Positions 27,872 through 36,213 of a stretch of 64,000 nucleotides of DNA are shown here, one piece after another. The translations under genes were made by a program, and so were the position numbers. The DNA comes from Pseudomonas sp. efr-133-TYG-5 (GTDB lineage Bacteria; Pseudomonadota; Gammaproteobacteria; Pseudomonadales; Pseudomonadaceae). Numbering within the stretch: the first letter of the stretch is position 1; each line of letters begins with the position of its first letter. The notes under the pieces were generated by a model that worked only from the letters and a program-made list of their open reading frames with translations, was not told where the DNA came from and searched no databases. Location: NCBI RefSeq assembly GCF_030209175.1, contig NZ_JARVSM010000001.1, positions 1,922,001 to 1,986,000 on the forward strand, in the 5' to 3' direction.

Positions 27872-30019
27872 TCAAGCATGCTCCCCCATCATCTTTTCAT
27901 AGTGCTCTTCAAAACCAGTCCTAACAAAAACCTCCCTGAATCGATCCACGTAATGCGATGGCACAACCTCACCAAAATCAGTCAAATTGACTGCATCGGA
28001 ATGAGACTCGCGGTTCACGTATCGATAGAGGGCTTTGAATTCTGCATCCTCGTCAGACAGTGCCATAAGTGCTTCCTGGAGCTCATCCTGCCGATGTACG
28101 AAGTTGAAGTAGTACTCCAGAATGTTTCGCATCATGTTTGGAATAACGCTAGGAGAAGTGCGACCTGCTTGAGCATCCTTAATGGCCTGCCAAAATGATT
28201 GATAGTCATTCTGTACGTCACTGGCCTTCATCGGTGTGATCATGCTGTGAGCTGCCTTGGTGATCCGGAACAACGAGTATTCGTCGGATTTCCGGAGGTG
28301 CTTCAGCATTTCATGAAAGAAGAACAAATTATGCGTCAGGATAAATACTTGCTTGAAGCGTTCCTTGGGGCTCAGCACTCGCCTATGGATCATTGTGGCG
28401 ATGTCGTAAATATAGTTGTGAGAGAGGCTTGAGATAGGATCGTCAATGACAATGATCCGCTCACTTTTGAGCTTGCCACCTTTATCGTCGAGCTCGCCAT
28501 TACACACTTCAAGGAAGTACAGGAATGAAATCAGGGTCTTCTCACCCTCGCTGAGCGTCTTGAATACCCCAGCCTGCTGATCAGGCCGCTGCAGACGGTA
28601 GCGCGGCAACTCCCCCTCCTCCCTGACCACTACAAAGCCGTTCAGGCCCAATGCAGTAAGTGACGAGTTAATGCTGCCAATGGATTGGTCAATATTCGTG
28701 ATCTTGGCTTTACTCTCGGCGATGACATCTTGGTGAGCTTGTGATTTGAGACGGATCTCATCCGCCAGCTTGCGTTTCGCTTCCTTCTTGAACCCAAGCT
28801 CTTCGTGCACCTTCTTGGCCGATGCGATTGCACCATCGCAACTGGATCTAAAGCAGATCCAGAAGCGTGTCTTGATTTTTTCCAAGTGGTTTTTCTTGTC
28901 TTTCACCTTGAGATTGAAAGCATCGATTTTCCTTTGACCTTCCGCAATCAAGTCGGTGAGATCATCAATGATCAACCCGGTAGGCTCTAGTGCCACTACC
29001 ATTGAAGGACTGGCCACTTTGGCATCCAGCTTTTGCGTATTCTGCGAAAGCAGAGCATCGAGTTTCGTAATCAGCAGTTGATACTCAGACGCGTCGTATT
29101 CGGGACGCTTGAGCTGGGTTCTCAAGCGAGTGACCCCGCCTTCGTACCGCGTTTTCAGGGCTTTCAATTGGGTGATGCGCTGTTCATACGTCTTGTCGAA
29201 CACCTTCTGGATTTCTTCGTAAAATCCAGAAGGTAGAGTTTGCTGACAAAACGGGCACTCTTCCCGCTGCGGGTACTGCAACCCTCGCTTTACCCAATCG
29301 GAGTTCCCCAGGTCGGTGATCAAGGCGGAAAGATAGGAGTCACCGGAGCCGGCAATGGCCTCCGATAGCAGAGAGCTGGCTTCAACGTCCGCTTCCGCAA
29401 ACCGGATTATGGGTATACCAGGCAGCTCAGCATCACTGGCTGATTGCAGCTGTTCCGCCTCCGCCGCCAACGCTGAGAAATCATCCGGCGACGGCACAAG
29501 AGACAGGGTGCGTAGCTTTTCCCCAAGCCGTTCCTTTGTGTTGAGAGAAGTGAAGCAGTACCGCAGAGGCCCGGTATCGAACGGTCTTTTGAGGGCCCAT
29601 AGCTGATCAAGCAAATCCGCTTTATTGGATTTTTGGGACTCTCCGAATCCATTGCCCGCTGCCACCTCGGCCTGGTGTTCGACCATTAGCTTTTTGAGTG
29701 CTTCTTCAGCCGCGAGCAGCTTTTTCTCGGCCTCAATATTTCCTTCATTGAGCGTGAAGATGCCGGGCTGTGAGCTCGCGTGAAAATTGGTCTCCATGAA
29801 CGTGTGGTTGTAGACCATCACTTCACGTTCCGCCGAGACAGGCTGGGTCTTGCACTGGTGGTACAGCAGGTCAGAAGGATCTTGAAGATAATTGCCGATC
29901 GTGGTCTTACCCGTTCCATTGTGCCCATAAAACATGTTCACTTTCGTGAGTGGGCCGATATGGGAGTTTTGCTCTGGGGAGTAGCTCGAAACGCCGCGCA
30001 ATATCAAATTCTTGATCAC
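27872..30019 (-). CDS. AAA_13-type ABC/SMC-like ATPase (PrrC/RloC-related)
   Basis: This 715-aa protein has Walker A GHNGTGKTT at residues 33-41, long helical arms, a central CPFCQQTLP zinc-type motif (about 250), ABC signature LSEGEKTLISFLYFLE, Walker B RIIVIDDPISSLSHNY and the switch VFILTHN. This is the AAA_13 layout of the PrrC/RloC family and relatives. The C-terminus has NILEYYFNFVHRQDEL and YRYVNRESHSD, the latter fitting an R-x6-H HEPN-like pattern, so it may carry RNase activity; PrrC's exact catalytic triad was not identified. The FRG gene follows on the same strand. Probably an abortive-infection ATPase. Confidence 0.85.
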   Translation of the reverse strand: MIKNLILRGVSSYSPEQNSHIGPLTKVNMFYGHNGTGKTTIGNYLQDPSDLLYHQCKTQPVSAEREVMVYNHTFMETNFHASSQPGIFTLNEGNIEAEKKLLAAEEALKKLMVEHQAEVAAGNGFGESQKSNKADLLDQLWALKRPFDTGPLRYCFTSLNTKERLGEKLRTLSLVPSPDDFSALAAEAEQLQSASDAELPGIPIIRFAEADVEASSLLSEAIAGSGDSYLSALITDLGNSDWVKRGLQYPQREECPFCQQTLPSGFYEEIQKVFDKTYEQRITQLKALKTRYEGGVTRLRTQLKRPEYDASEYQLLITKLDALLSQNTQKLDAKVASPSMVVALEPTGLIIDDLTDLIAEGQRKIDAFNLKVKDKKNHLEKIKTRFWICFRSSCDGAIASAKKVHEELGFKKEAKRKLADEIRLKSQAHQDVIAESKAKITNIDQSIGSINSSLTALGLNGFVVVREEGELPRYRLQRPDQQAGVFKTLSEGEKTLISFLYFLEVCNGELDDKGGKLKSERIIVIDDPISSLSHNYIYDIATMIHRRVLSPKERFKQVFILTHNLFFFHEMLKHLRKSDEYSLFRITKAAHSMITPMKASDVQNDYQSFWQAIKDAQAGRTSPSVIPNMMRNILEYYFNFVHRQDELQEALMALSDEDAEFKALYRYVNRESHSDAVNLTDFGEVVPSHYVDRFREVFVRTGFEEHYEKMMGEHA

Positions 30020-30376
30020 GATGCTGTCCTTAGCTGCTGAAGGCCACTACTCGGTATCCTATTACCGTCGTGCCTAAGAGGAAAGACTGCTTTCGAGGCC
30101 TGTTTAGGCGTTTGCCCCCAGTCAACCTTCGCCTCGACGACACGTCGATCCTGACCTGTTCAACCCACAGTTTGCCGACGTCTCCGCTGATGCCAGCCAG
30201 GCGCATGGCTTTCAACAGTTTGCCTTTGACCAGGCAGCTACCTGAAGGGCTGAGGGGACAACTAGCAGCCCCAGCATGGCTTCAACGAAACGGCTCAGCC
30301 AAGCCCATACAATCCTGATCCAAGATATCATTTCTGACCTCACGGGCAGTCGCCCCACGTTGATCAAGGCGCTCAG
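30020..30376. other. Intergenic region, no gene seen
   Basis: The 357 bp between the divergent AAA_13 and HAD genes should hold both promoters. I see no convincing gene, repeat or terminator. Confidence 0.5.
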
Positions 30377-31048
30377 ATGACCGTCAAATTTGTCCTCTTC
30401 GATGCGTTCGGCACGCTTGTCTGCATCCCCAAAGCCACTCACCCTTATCGTCAAATTCTCAAGGAGGGCATCCGCCAGGGCCGCAAGCCGCGACCAGATG
30501 ACCTTCACCACATCATGGCTCGTGCTCTGAGCCTGACCGATGCGGCAAAGCAATTCGGGATCAAGATCCCTGCAGATCGCATGGCCGAGATTCAAGGTGC
30601 TCTTGAAGCAGAACTGGACAGTATCGAAGCCTTCGAAGATGGGATTCGAGCAGTCGAGAGATTACAGGCTGCGGGCATCAAGATCGCCATCGCCTCCAAT
30701 CTAGCAGCCCCATATGCAGCGCCTGTCCGGCGCTTGTACCCAACGATGGATGCCTATGGTTTCAGCTTCGCTGTTGGAGCCCTGAAACCCCAGCCATTCC
30801 TGTATCGAGCTACCTGCGAACTCTTGGGAACAAAGACAAGCGATGCGTGTGGAGAAAGCGATGTACTGATGATTGGCGATTCAGAAAAGTGTGACCGTGA
30901 CGGCCCTATGGCCGTGGGCATTCGAGGATTTCTGCTGAACCGCAATGGGGGTAAAGATTTCGCCAACCTCGATGAGTTTGCCGACGCAGTTTTGAAGGCG
31001 TCCTGCCCCATCGTTTCCCCTGTCAGACCGGCACTTCATCGCTCCTGA
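30377..31048 (+). CDS. HAD-superfamily hydrolase
   Basis: This 223-aa protein has the four HAD motifs: LFDAFGTLV (nucleophile Asp near the N-terminus), IAIASNL (motif II), the Lys of GALKPQPFLY (motif III) and VLMIGDSEKCDRDGPMAVGI (motif IV). The helical cap between about residues 18 and 85 makes it a HAD-IA (phosphoglycolate phosphatase/haloacid dehalogenase-like) enzyme. The substrate is unknown. A LysR C-terminal remnant overlaps its end on the other strand, hinting that the two came together as a metabolic fragment. Confidence 0.88.
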   Translation: MTVKFVLFDAFGTLVCIPKATHPYRQILKEGIRQGRKPRPDDLHHIMARALSLTDAAKQFGIKIPADRMAEIQGALEAELDSIEAFEDGIRAVERLQAAGIKIAIASNLAAPYAAPVRRLYPTMDAYGFSFAVGALKPQPFLYRATCELLGTKTSDACGESDVLMIGDSEKCDRDGPMAVGIRGFLLNRNGGKDFANLDEFADAVLKASCPIVSPVRPALHRS

Positions 31049-31247
31049 GCGCATTCAGAACCACCTTAAAAACGGCGGTCTGCTGCCGAACTTTTGGGTA
31101 ATACACGTGCAAGCCAGGAAAGGTTTCCGACCATTCCCTCAGTACCTCTTCAAGCGCGCCACTCTCGGTATGTTCCTGAACGTGCGCATCGGCAAGCTGT
31201 GCCAGTCCTACCCCAAAGCTCATTTCACCGAATGGGGAGTCGGTGAC
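31023..31247 (-). pseudogene. LysR-family regulator, C-terminal remnant
   Basis: The - strand reads SPFGEMSFGVGLAQLADAHV, then ESGALEEVLREWSETFPGLH, VYYPKVRQQTAVFKVVLNAL, RSDEVPV and a stop. This is the end of a LysR effector-binding domain (G.G.A.L...v...l.sG.L..vL..w...fpGLh.yYP..rq). Upstream the frame runs into a stop within about eight codons and no HTH domain is present. It marks a truncation boundary close to 31.25 kb. Confidence 0.75.
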
Positions 31248-31390
31248 CTTTCAGGTAGAAAACACGCCAACCTGTGTGGTATTGATTCATCGTGCTCTGA
31301 TTGAGGCATGATTGGCGCCGCGATGACCTTTCCCCAGGGAAGCAATTTGCGATATCAATAATTTTCGATGTGCATACTAAGGATGGAATC

Positions 31391-32467
31391 ATGTCTATTG
31401 GTGAGATGGGTGTTCTGGAAAATGGAAACCTTCGAATAAACTCAAGTGATCATGGGCCTGTTACGCTCACTCGCTGGACGATCCAGCCGCTTAGCCTTGA
31501 TGACTTAAATCGTTACAGAAATAACCAATCTATCGAGATCCTATTCACAGATCTTAGCGTTTTGGAAGACGGCCACATTACTGAAATCAAAGTAACCAGC
31601 CAGATTCCCGACCTGCTTCAGTCATACTGCTTGGTGAAGGGAGGGTGGTTACCACCTAGTTTCGGAATGCTGAATAGCTTTATATTTGCCGATCGAAACT
31701 TCATAAGCCGGATAGGCAATTACTTCGAAAATAATCTAGCGAAGAAAAAAAGCCTCGCTGGATGGTTCGATGATTTAAGGCACTTCAATCTTAGCATCGA
31801 TCTACTTCCATATGCGATGGAAGCTAACACGCAGCAATTTCCTTCAAAAGAAGAAATTGCAAGCCAGGTTAAAGAGGCCAGAGAAAAGCTTAAGCAGGCG
31901 GCGCCTGGTGTTCGTATTACGCAGTATCACGAACCCGTCGAGGATTACGCTTGGCGGCTGATGGATCACATGCGACCAAGCATTGAAAACCGGATGGCCT
32001 TTCTCATCGAGGTAGCGCCTCACGTAAAACCCTGCATCGCTACTGACAAGGTGTTAGAGCGCTGGAAGAACATTGCAGCGATAGCAGAAAAGTATGATTT
32101 GAAAACGGATATCGTGACAATTCTAGCGCTGATTGGCGTATCTGCCCCGAAGAAGGACTCACCAGGCCTAGGCGTACTCAAGATCACTGATCCGTATTTG
32201 GAAAAGTCAGCTTACAACGCCTGTCTAGACATCGCCATCATGGAAGTGTTTTTGAACCTACAGAAAAAAGACCCTGCAGGGCGCTATGCAATCATTACCA
32301 AAGATGCACCTCTTGCTCGCTTTGGTGGTATTTTAAGTTCATTGACGTACGGAAAATCAGAGAATGGCATCTTAAATATCACCACAAGCCTTCCTGATGA
32401 TCTCATTGAAAATAAGGATCCCGTGCTTCGCGCGGAACTTACAAGACTGCTTAGCGGAAAAGCCTAA
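31391..32467 (+). CDS. Hypothetical protein, 358 aa (PIN-like?)
   Basis: I do not recognise a family with certainty. The ATG at 31391 is preceded by AAGGATGGAATC; the open frame begins 30 codons earlier without a good site. Acidic residues lie in a PIN-like spacing: SFIFADRNFISRI, ACLDIAIMEVFL and YAIITKDAPLARFGGILSSL (the last like the fourth PIN strand TxDxxl). A charged helical segment (SQVKEAREKLKQ) lies in the middle. If PIN-like it would be an RNase; this is inference. It is monocistronic, followed by a strong terminator. Confidence 0.6.
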   Translation: MSIGEMGVLENGNLRINSSDHGPVTLTRWTIQPLSLDDLNRYRNNQSIEILFTDLSVLEDGHITEIKVTSQIPDLLQSYCLVKGGWLPPSFGMLNSFIFADRNFISRIGNYFENNLAKKKSLAGWFDDLRHFNLSIDLLPYAMEANTQQFPSKEEIASQVKEAREKLKQAAPGVRITQYHEPVEDYAWRLMDHMRPSIENRMAFLIEVAPHVKPCIATDKVLERWKNIAAIAEKYDLKTDIVTILALIGVSAPKKDSPGLGVLKITDPYLEKSAYNACLDIAIMEVFLNLQKKDPAGRYAIITKDAPLARFGGILSSLTYGKSENGILNITTSLPDDLIENKDPVLRAELTRLLSGKA

Positions 32468-32478
32468 GCGCCAAAACA

Positions 32479-32504
32479 GGAACGCCCGAGTAAATCGGGC
32501 GTTC
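32479..32504 (+). terminator. Intrinsic terminator
   Basis: GGAACGCCCGA-GTAA-TCGGGCGTTCC is a perfect hairpin with a four- to five-base loop, followed by TTCGG. It lies 12 bases after the 358-aa gene. Confidence 0.8.
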
Positions 32505-32643
32505 CTTCGGCACGTTCTATTAAGATTTTCTTTCAGAAAAAGCGCCGTAAATAAAGGCTCGGGGGGCGGTGTTCGACGAACACCCACTCACAAAGTCATG
32601 ACACACGTTACTAGGTGGCGGTATCAGCCTGTAGCCAAACAAA

Positions 32644-33141
32644 CTAGCGAACTGTAATACCATGGACAGAAAAGTCACTGAGAATTCTTTTCCGGCTAAG
32701 CATCGCAGGCAGCTTGAAGATATTACGATACCCGATCCAGAATCCCATAGGAATGAGTATTAGCCCCAACCCATAAGTTGCCGTCGCAGCGATAACGCCC
32801 ATTGGGATCGCTGCAATCGTCATTAAAATACCTTTAATAACTGTTGACCTGGCGATCAACTGCAGATCACTAAGGTCATATTCAACCTTCCCGCTAGCAT
32901 TCTCAAATGCGATAACCACAATTGACTTCTTGGAAACATGCTTGTAAAACCAAGTACGTGGCACATTCATTGCCATCGCGCCATGTTGCCTCAAGTATTT
33001 CGGCATTACTACCTGCTTGAAGTAAAACGTATTACCTTGCGCATCCTCTAGCCTAACGCGGCTATAGAGTGCATCCAGGTCACCCGAGCCCTGCACATCA
33101 TAGTTCTTCACTACTATTTTGATTTTCTTGAGGTCAGACAT
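32644..33141 (-). CDS. Small membrane protein, 165 aa
   Basis: The N-terminal 95 residues are soluble and beta-prone (KIKIVVKNYDVQGSGDLDAL, FKQVVMPKYLRQ); residues 103-145 contain two hydrophobic helices (GILMTIAAIPMGVIAATATY and LGLILIPMGFWIGY), and a short basic tail follows. I do not recognise the family. A small soluble-plus-two-TM design is common among island cargo of unknown role. It is followed on the left by the convergent end of the PIN-like gene. Confidence 0.65.
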   Translation of the reverse strand: MSDLKKIKIVVKNYDVQGSGDLDALYSRVRLEDAQGNTFYFKQVVMPKYLRQHGAMAMNVPRTWFYKHVSKKSIVVIAFENASGKVEYDLSDLQLIARSTVIKGILMTIAAIPMGVIAATATYGLGLILIPMGFWIGYRNIFKLPAMLSRKRILSDFSVHGITVR

Positions 33142-33288
33142 GGAACGTCCTTAATTCACTTGAACACAGGCCACCTACCCCACCATCTTTTTAGCAGGAA
33201 AAGGAAACACTCTCAAAACTGATCATTGTGCAGTTGCTAGAATGTCAACAGCGCTTGCCGAACTCAAGCACGCACATATAGATTGCTC

Positions 33289-33615
33289 TTAAGGCATTGA
33301 GCCACTCAGTTCACTGGCAATAACAAAGTAGTCCGCACCACTTACACTTCGCATTAATTTGAATCCGCACCTGCGCTCAACCTCCTGCAGAGGGGGAGTT
33401 ACTACAGTCATGGCATTTTCATTAACGCCCGACAAATCGTGAAAAACACTTGCCGCAAAGCGATCTCCTACCCTGGCCGCCCCGACCAAGTAGGCATCCA
33501 CAGTCACACCCCAATCCAAATTTCGCGCCTGTACGACCTCGGTGGGAACGGTTTGATTAGGAGCCCAGGCACCTTCTTTGGCCCTGAATTCATACTTCAA
33601 CACTGAACTCGACAT
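33289..33615 (-). CDS. Hypothetical protein, 108 aa
   Basis: This small soluble protein has no recognised family. Its ATG overlaps the stop of the metallophosphoesterase gene by one base (TGATG), so it is translationally coupled to it and probably works with it. Features are modest: FRAKEGAWAPNQTVPTEVV near the start and VERRCGFKLMRSVSGADYFV near the end. Confidence 0.65.
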   Translation of the reverse strand: MSSSVLKYEFRAKEGAWAPNQTVPTEVVQARNLDWGVTVDAYLVGAARVGDRFAASVFHDLSGVNENAMTVVTPPLQEVERRCGFKLMRSVSGADYFVIASELSGSMP

Positions 33616-34361
33616 CAGATCTCAATCTCAAAAAACGGATCGAAACCCGTAGGCTCATTTGGATAACCGCGCGGATTTGAAATCAATCGGCAGCCGGCAA
33701 GTGTTACATCGACAGCATGGTGGGTGTGGCCGAAGACCCATACATCACTTTTCTCGATCAGGCTTGCCCACTCGTTGGTATAAGCGGCATTGAGATGCCC
33801 CTCATGTTGATTTCCGGCCACAACCGAGGACGGGCAATGGTGGGTCACGACCACCGTCTTGCCTTCATAGGACTGATTCAATTGTTCAGTCAGCCACGCC
33901 TTGGCCAGCTGATTTCGGCTGACCAGATCATCGGGGCGGATGCGACGATAGTTACTATCAGTCCTGATCTGTTTGAAATCTGTCATCCACTCTCTCGCCA
34001 TGCTGCTAGCGGCAACCTGGTCGCCCGTACTCGAAAAATCTGTCCAGCTCATCGTGCCGAGAACCCTGACGCCGGCGAGTTCTAGCACCTCGTTTTCCAA
34101 CACATGCACATTGGGCCCAGCCACATCCCGCATTTTTTGCAGGGTGCGATCGAGATGACCGCCGTAGAGCTCATGGTTGCCCAGGATGTATGCAACGGTG
34201 CATTCGAATGCCTCATTGGCCCACTGGACACCGCGAGTCTTCTTGTCGACGTCTCCAGCCAGTATCACCAGGTCAACGCCTGAATGATCGGGGGGATTCC
34301 AGGGGTGAAATTCACGGTGCAGGTCTGAGTAGATCCTGACTTTCAAACCTTCACCCTCCAT
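33615..34361 (-). CDS. Calcineurin-like metallophosphoesterase
   Basis: This 248-aa protein shows all five metallophosphoesterase motifs: YSDLHREFH, LAGDVDKK, ILGNHELYGG, VVTHHCPSS and VFGHTHHAVD. Such enzymes hydrolyse phosphoesters, including cyclic nucleotides and nucleic-acid ends, with two metals; the substrate here is unknown. It is the first gene of a two-gene operon with the 108-aa protein. In a defence-rich setting a role against nucleotide signals is possible but unproven. Confidence 0.92.
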   Translation of the reverse strand: MEGEGLKVRIYSDLHREFHPWNPPDHSGVDLVILAGDVDKKTRGVQWANEAFECTVAYILGNHELYGGHLDRTLQKMRDVAGPNVHVLENEVLELAGVRVLGTMSWTDFSSTGDQVAASSMAREWMTDFKQIRTDSNYRRIRPDDLVSRNQLAKAWLTEQLNQSYEGKTVVVTHHCPSSVVAGNQHEGHLNAAYTNEWASLIEKSDVWVFGHTHHAVDVTLAGCRLISNPRGYPNEPTGFDPFFEIEI

Positions 34362-34541
34362 AGGGTTTGCGACGACATAGCGTAAGCAACTGACGATTTA
34401 ACGGTTTATTGAACGGCGCTCCCACGCGGTCTTCCAAGGAAGCACAGGCTTGGATGGGGGCCAAGCTAATGACACCTCTCGCAAGCCATACATGACTTGG
34501 ACGCCACACGGAATCAACAGCGACGCGCATGATCGGTTTTA

Positions 34542-34559
34542 TACACTATATGCTGTGTA
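34542..34559. promoter_or_regulatory. Inverted repeat, candidate operator of the XRE regulator
   Basis: TACAC-N8-GTGTA (centre TATATGCT) lies just upstream of the XRE-family gene and overlaps a TATA-rich promoter-like stretch. It is a possible autoregulatory site. Confidence 0.4.
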
Positions 34560-34574
34560 ACTGTACAGCGCGCC

Positions 34575-35090
34575 GTGGCTACATCCTCAGTTTTAAGGGG
34601 ATCTGCGTTGATAAGGCCGGCGCTTGCAGCAGTTATACGGACAGTCCGAGGGAGCTTGGGTCTGACCCAGGAAGGTCTAGGCCATGCCATCTCGCGCACC
34701 TATGCCGCAAAGATCGAGAGCGCGGTCAGCTCCCCTACCCTCGACAAGTTCACAGAGCTCGCCGCCGCCCTCAATCTGAGCCCGGTTGCTTTGCTCTCCC
34801 TTGTCATTGCGACACGAGACAACGTGCCCACCTCAACCGTGCTGACAGAAGCAGCAGACCAGCTGAAGGCGCTGGAAGCGAAGATCAGCCCGAGCGATAT
34901 CGCAGCACAGTTGACCGGTAAAGAGATTGTTAAGCGCCCCGCCGCGCGCCCAGCCGATCCTGTGAAGCTCCAGCAAGTGCTTGAGAGCAAAAATGCTGGG
35001 CTGACCAAAGCTGAAACTGCCAGGCAGCTTGGGATGAGTCGCTCGACGGTCGGTTTTCTGTGGGATCGCTCGCCCACCACAGAAAACTAG
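34575..35090 (+). CDS. XRE-family transcriptional regulator with a second C-terminal HTH
   Basis: This protein is up to 171 aa. Residues about 18-75 are an XRE/Cro HTH (VRGSLGLTQEGLGHAISRTY, AAKIESAVSSPTLDKFTELA), ending with the usual LNLSPVALL. The C-terminal 40 residues form a resolvase/transposase-like HTH (AGLTKAETARQLGMSRSTVG). The listed start is a GTG at 34575; a TTG at 34609 behind AAGGGG may be the true start. It may control the divergent metallophosphoesterase operon or the gene downstream. Confidence 0.8.
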   Translation: MATSSVLRGSALIRPALAAVIRTVRGSLGLTQEGLGHAISRTYAAKIESAVSSPTLDKFTELAAALNLSPVALLSLVIATRDNVPTSTVLTEAADQLKALEAKISPSDIAAQLTGKEIVKRPAARPADPVKLQQVLESKNAGLTKAETARQLGMSRSTVGFLWDRSPTTEN

Positions 35091-35198
35091 CTGAATGTGC
35101 TCAAGGCTCTAGCCCACCCCTTCGGCGCCGGGGTAGGGTGCTGGTCACAGAGAAGGCCAGCTGGCAATCAATCTTCAGATTCTAAGTAAGGGAAGAAC

Positions 35199-36047
35199 TT
35201 GAACGTTTTTAGCATTTTGGAAAAACCGAGGGTGCCAATTGCGCTAACTGAGAGTAATTACAATAAGAAAACGAGCCGCACCAAGCCCTATGTGTGGAAC
35301 AATGGGCAAGAGGTTAAGTCGTACGCTCTCTGCCCAGCCTGCGTAAATCCAGTTCTCTTGGTAAATCGTCATGTCGCGAAGACCGATGCCAAGATTCTCT
35401 ATGCCAAGCATGCAGGACGCTCTATTCCTGGCTTAGCCGACCACGATCCACAAGCCTATGAAAGCTGTCCATTCCACAATCCGGAACGCTTTGACAGTAA
35501 AACTCGCCGCACCAACAAGGTGGGCAACGACGAAATCCGAGAAGCCCTGATCAACCATATTCACCTGGTGATCAAGATCTTGGAAACGGCCACAGGTATT
35601 GCATATAGCGATGGTCTGGTGGAGGCCATGCTAAAAGACTTCGGCGCTAACCAGGGGCATCAGTACAAAGCGATCAACCTGTATAACCTGCCATTCGGCT
35701 TTGCCTACATGACGGAAGCTCAGGACATGTACGGATTGAAGGTGGATAATTATCTTGCCGAGCAGATCACTGAGAACTCAGTCGGATTCGAGGTCGGGCA
35801 GTATCGTAAAGTGGTGCGCAAGAAAGACACCAAGGGCACAAGTCTGCGCTTCTACTTCAATAACCATCGACTAGGGGAGTCGTCTGTAGGGGATGACTCA
35901 ATCGATCTCGTCGTTGCAGAAATACATAACCCCACTCGCACGTCGACGATCGTTTGCTCGAAGGCCATAGAGTTCAACAGCGAATATTTCTTCAACACGT
36001 ACATGCGGCGTGAGCGGTTGCGCCTGCTTGCGCTGCAGTACCTGTAG
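35199..36047 (+). CDS. Hypothetical protein with Cys motifs, 282 aa
   Basis: I do not recognise the family. The TTG start at 35199 is behind AAGGGAAG. Near the N-terminus LCPACVNPVLLVNRHVAKTD and a downstream ESCPFHNPERFD supply Cys pairs and a His that could bind zinc. The rest is mixed alpha/beta without membrane segments. A hairpin lies between its stop and the convergent DUF559 gene. Its role is unknown. Confidence 0.7.
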   Translation: MNVFSILEKPRVPIALTESNYNKKTSRTKPYVWNNGQEVKSYALCPACVNPVLLVNRHVAKTDAKILYAKHAGRSIPGLADHDPQAYESCPFHNPERFDSKTRRTNKVGNDEIREALINHIHLVIKILETATGIAYSDGLVEAMLKDFGANQGHQYKAINLYNLPFGFAYMTEAQDMYGLKVDNYLAEQITENSVGFEVGQYRKVVRKKDTKGTSLRFYFNNHRLGESSVGDDSIDLVVAEIHNPTRTSTIVCSKAIEFNSEYFFNTYMRRERLRLLALQYL

Positions 36048-36163
36048 CGTGCTGTCGAAGTAGGTAGACTCCAACCTACCGGGCAAGCCGATGGGCTGCT
36101 GCAGCCTTGATGGTAGGTGAAGGCCAGTCCAGCCCGCCGAGGGGGTATGGCAGTTCTCTCTCA

Positions 36164-36187
36164 AACACCCGTCACATGACGGGTGTT
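36164..36187. terminator. Perfect hairpin between convergent genes
   Basis: AACACCCGTCA-CA-TGACGGGTGTT is an 11-bp perfect palindrome placed between the convergent ends of two genes. There is no T-tract, so it is a probable transcript end or a site of another kind. Confidence 0.5.
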
Positions 36188-36213
36188 GTGGTGGACTGCC
36201 CAGCCTCAGAGTA

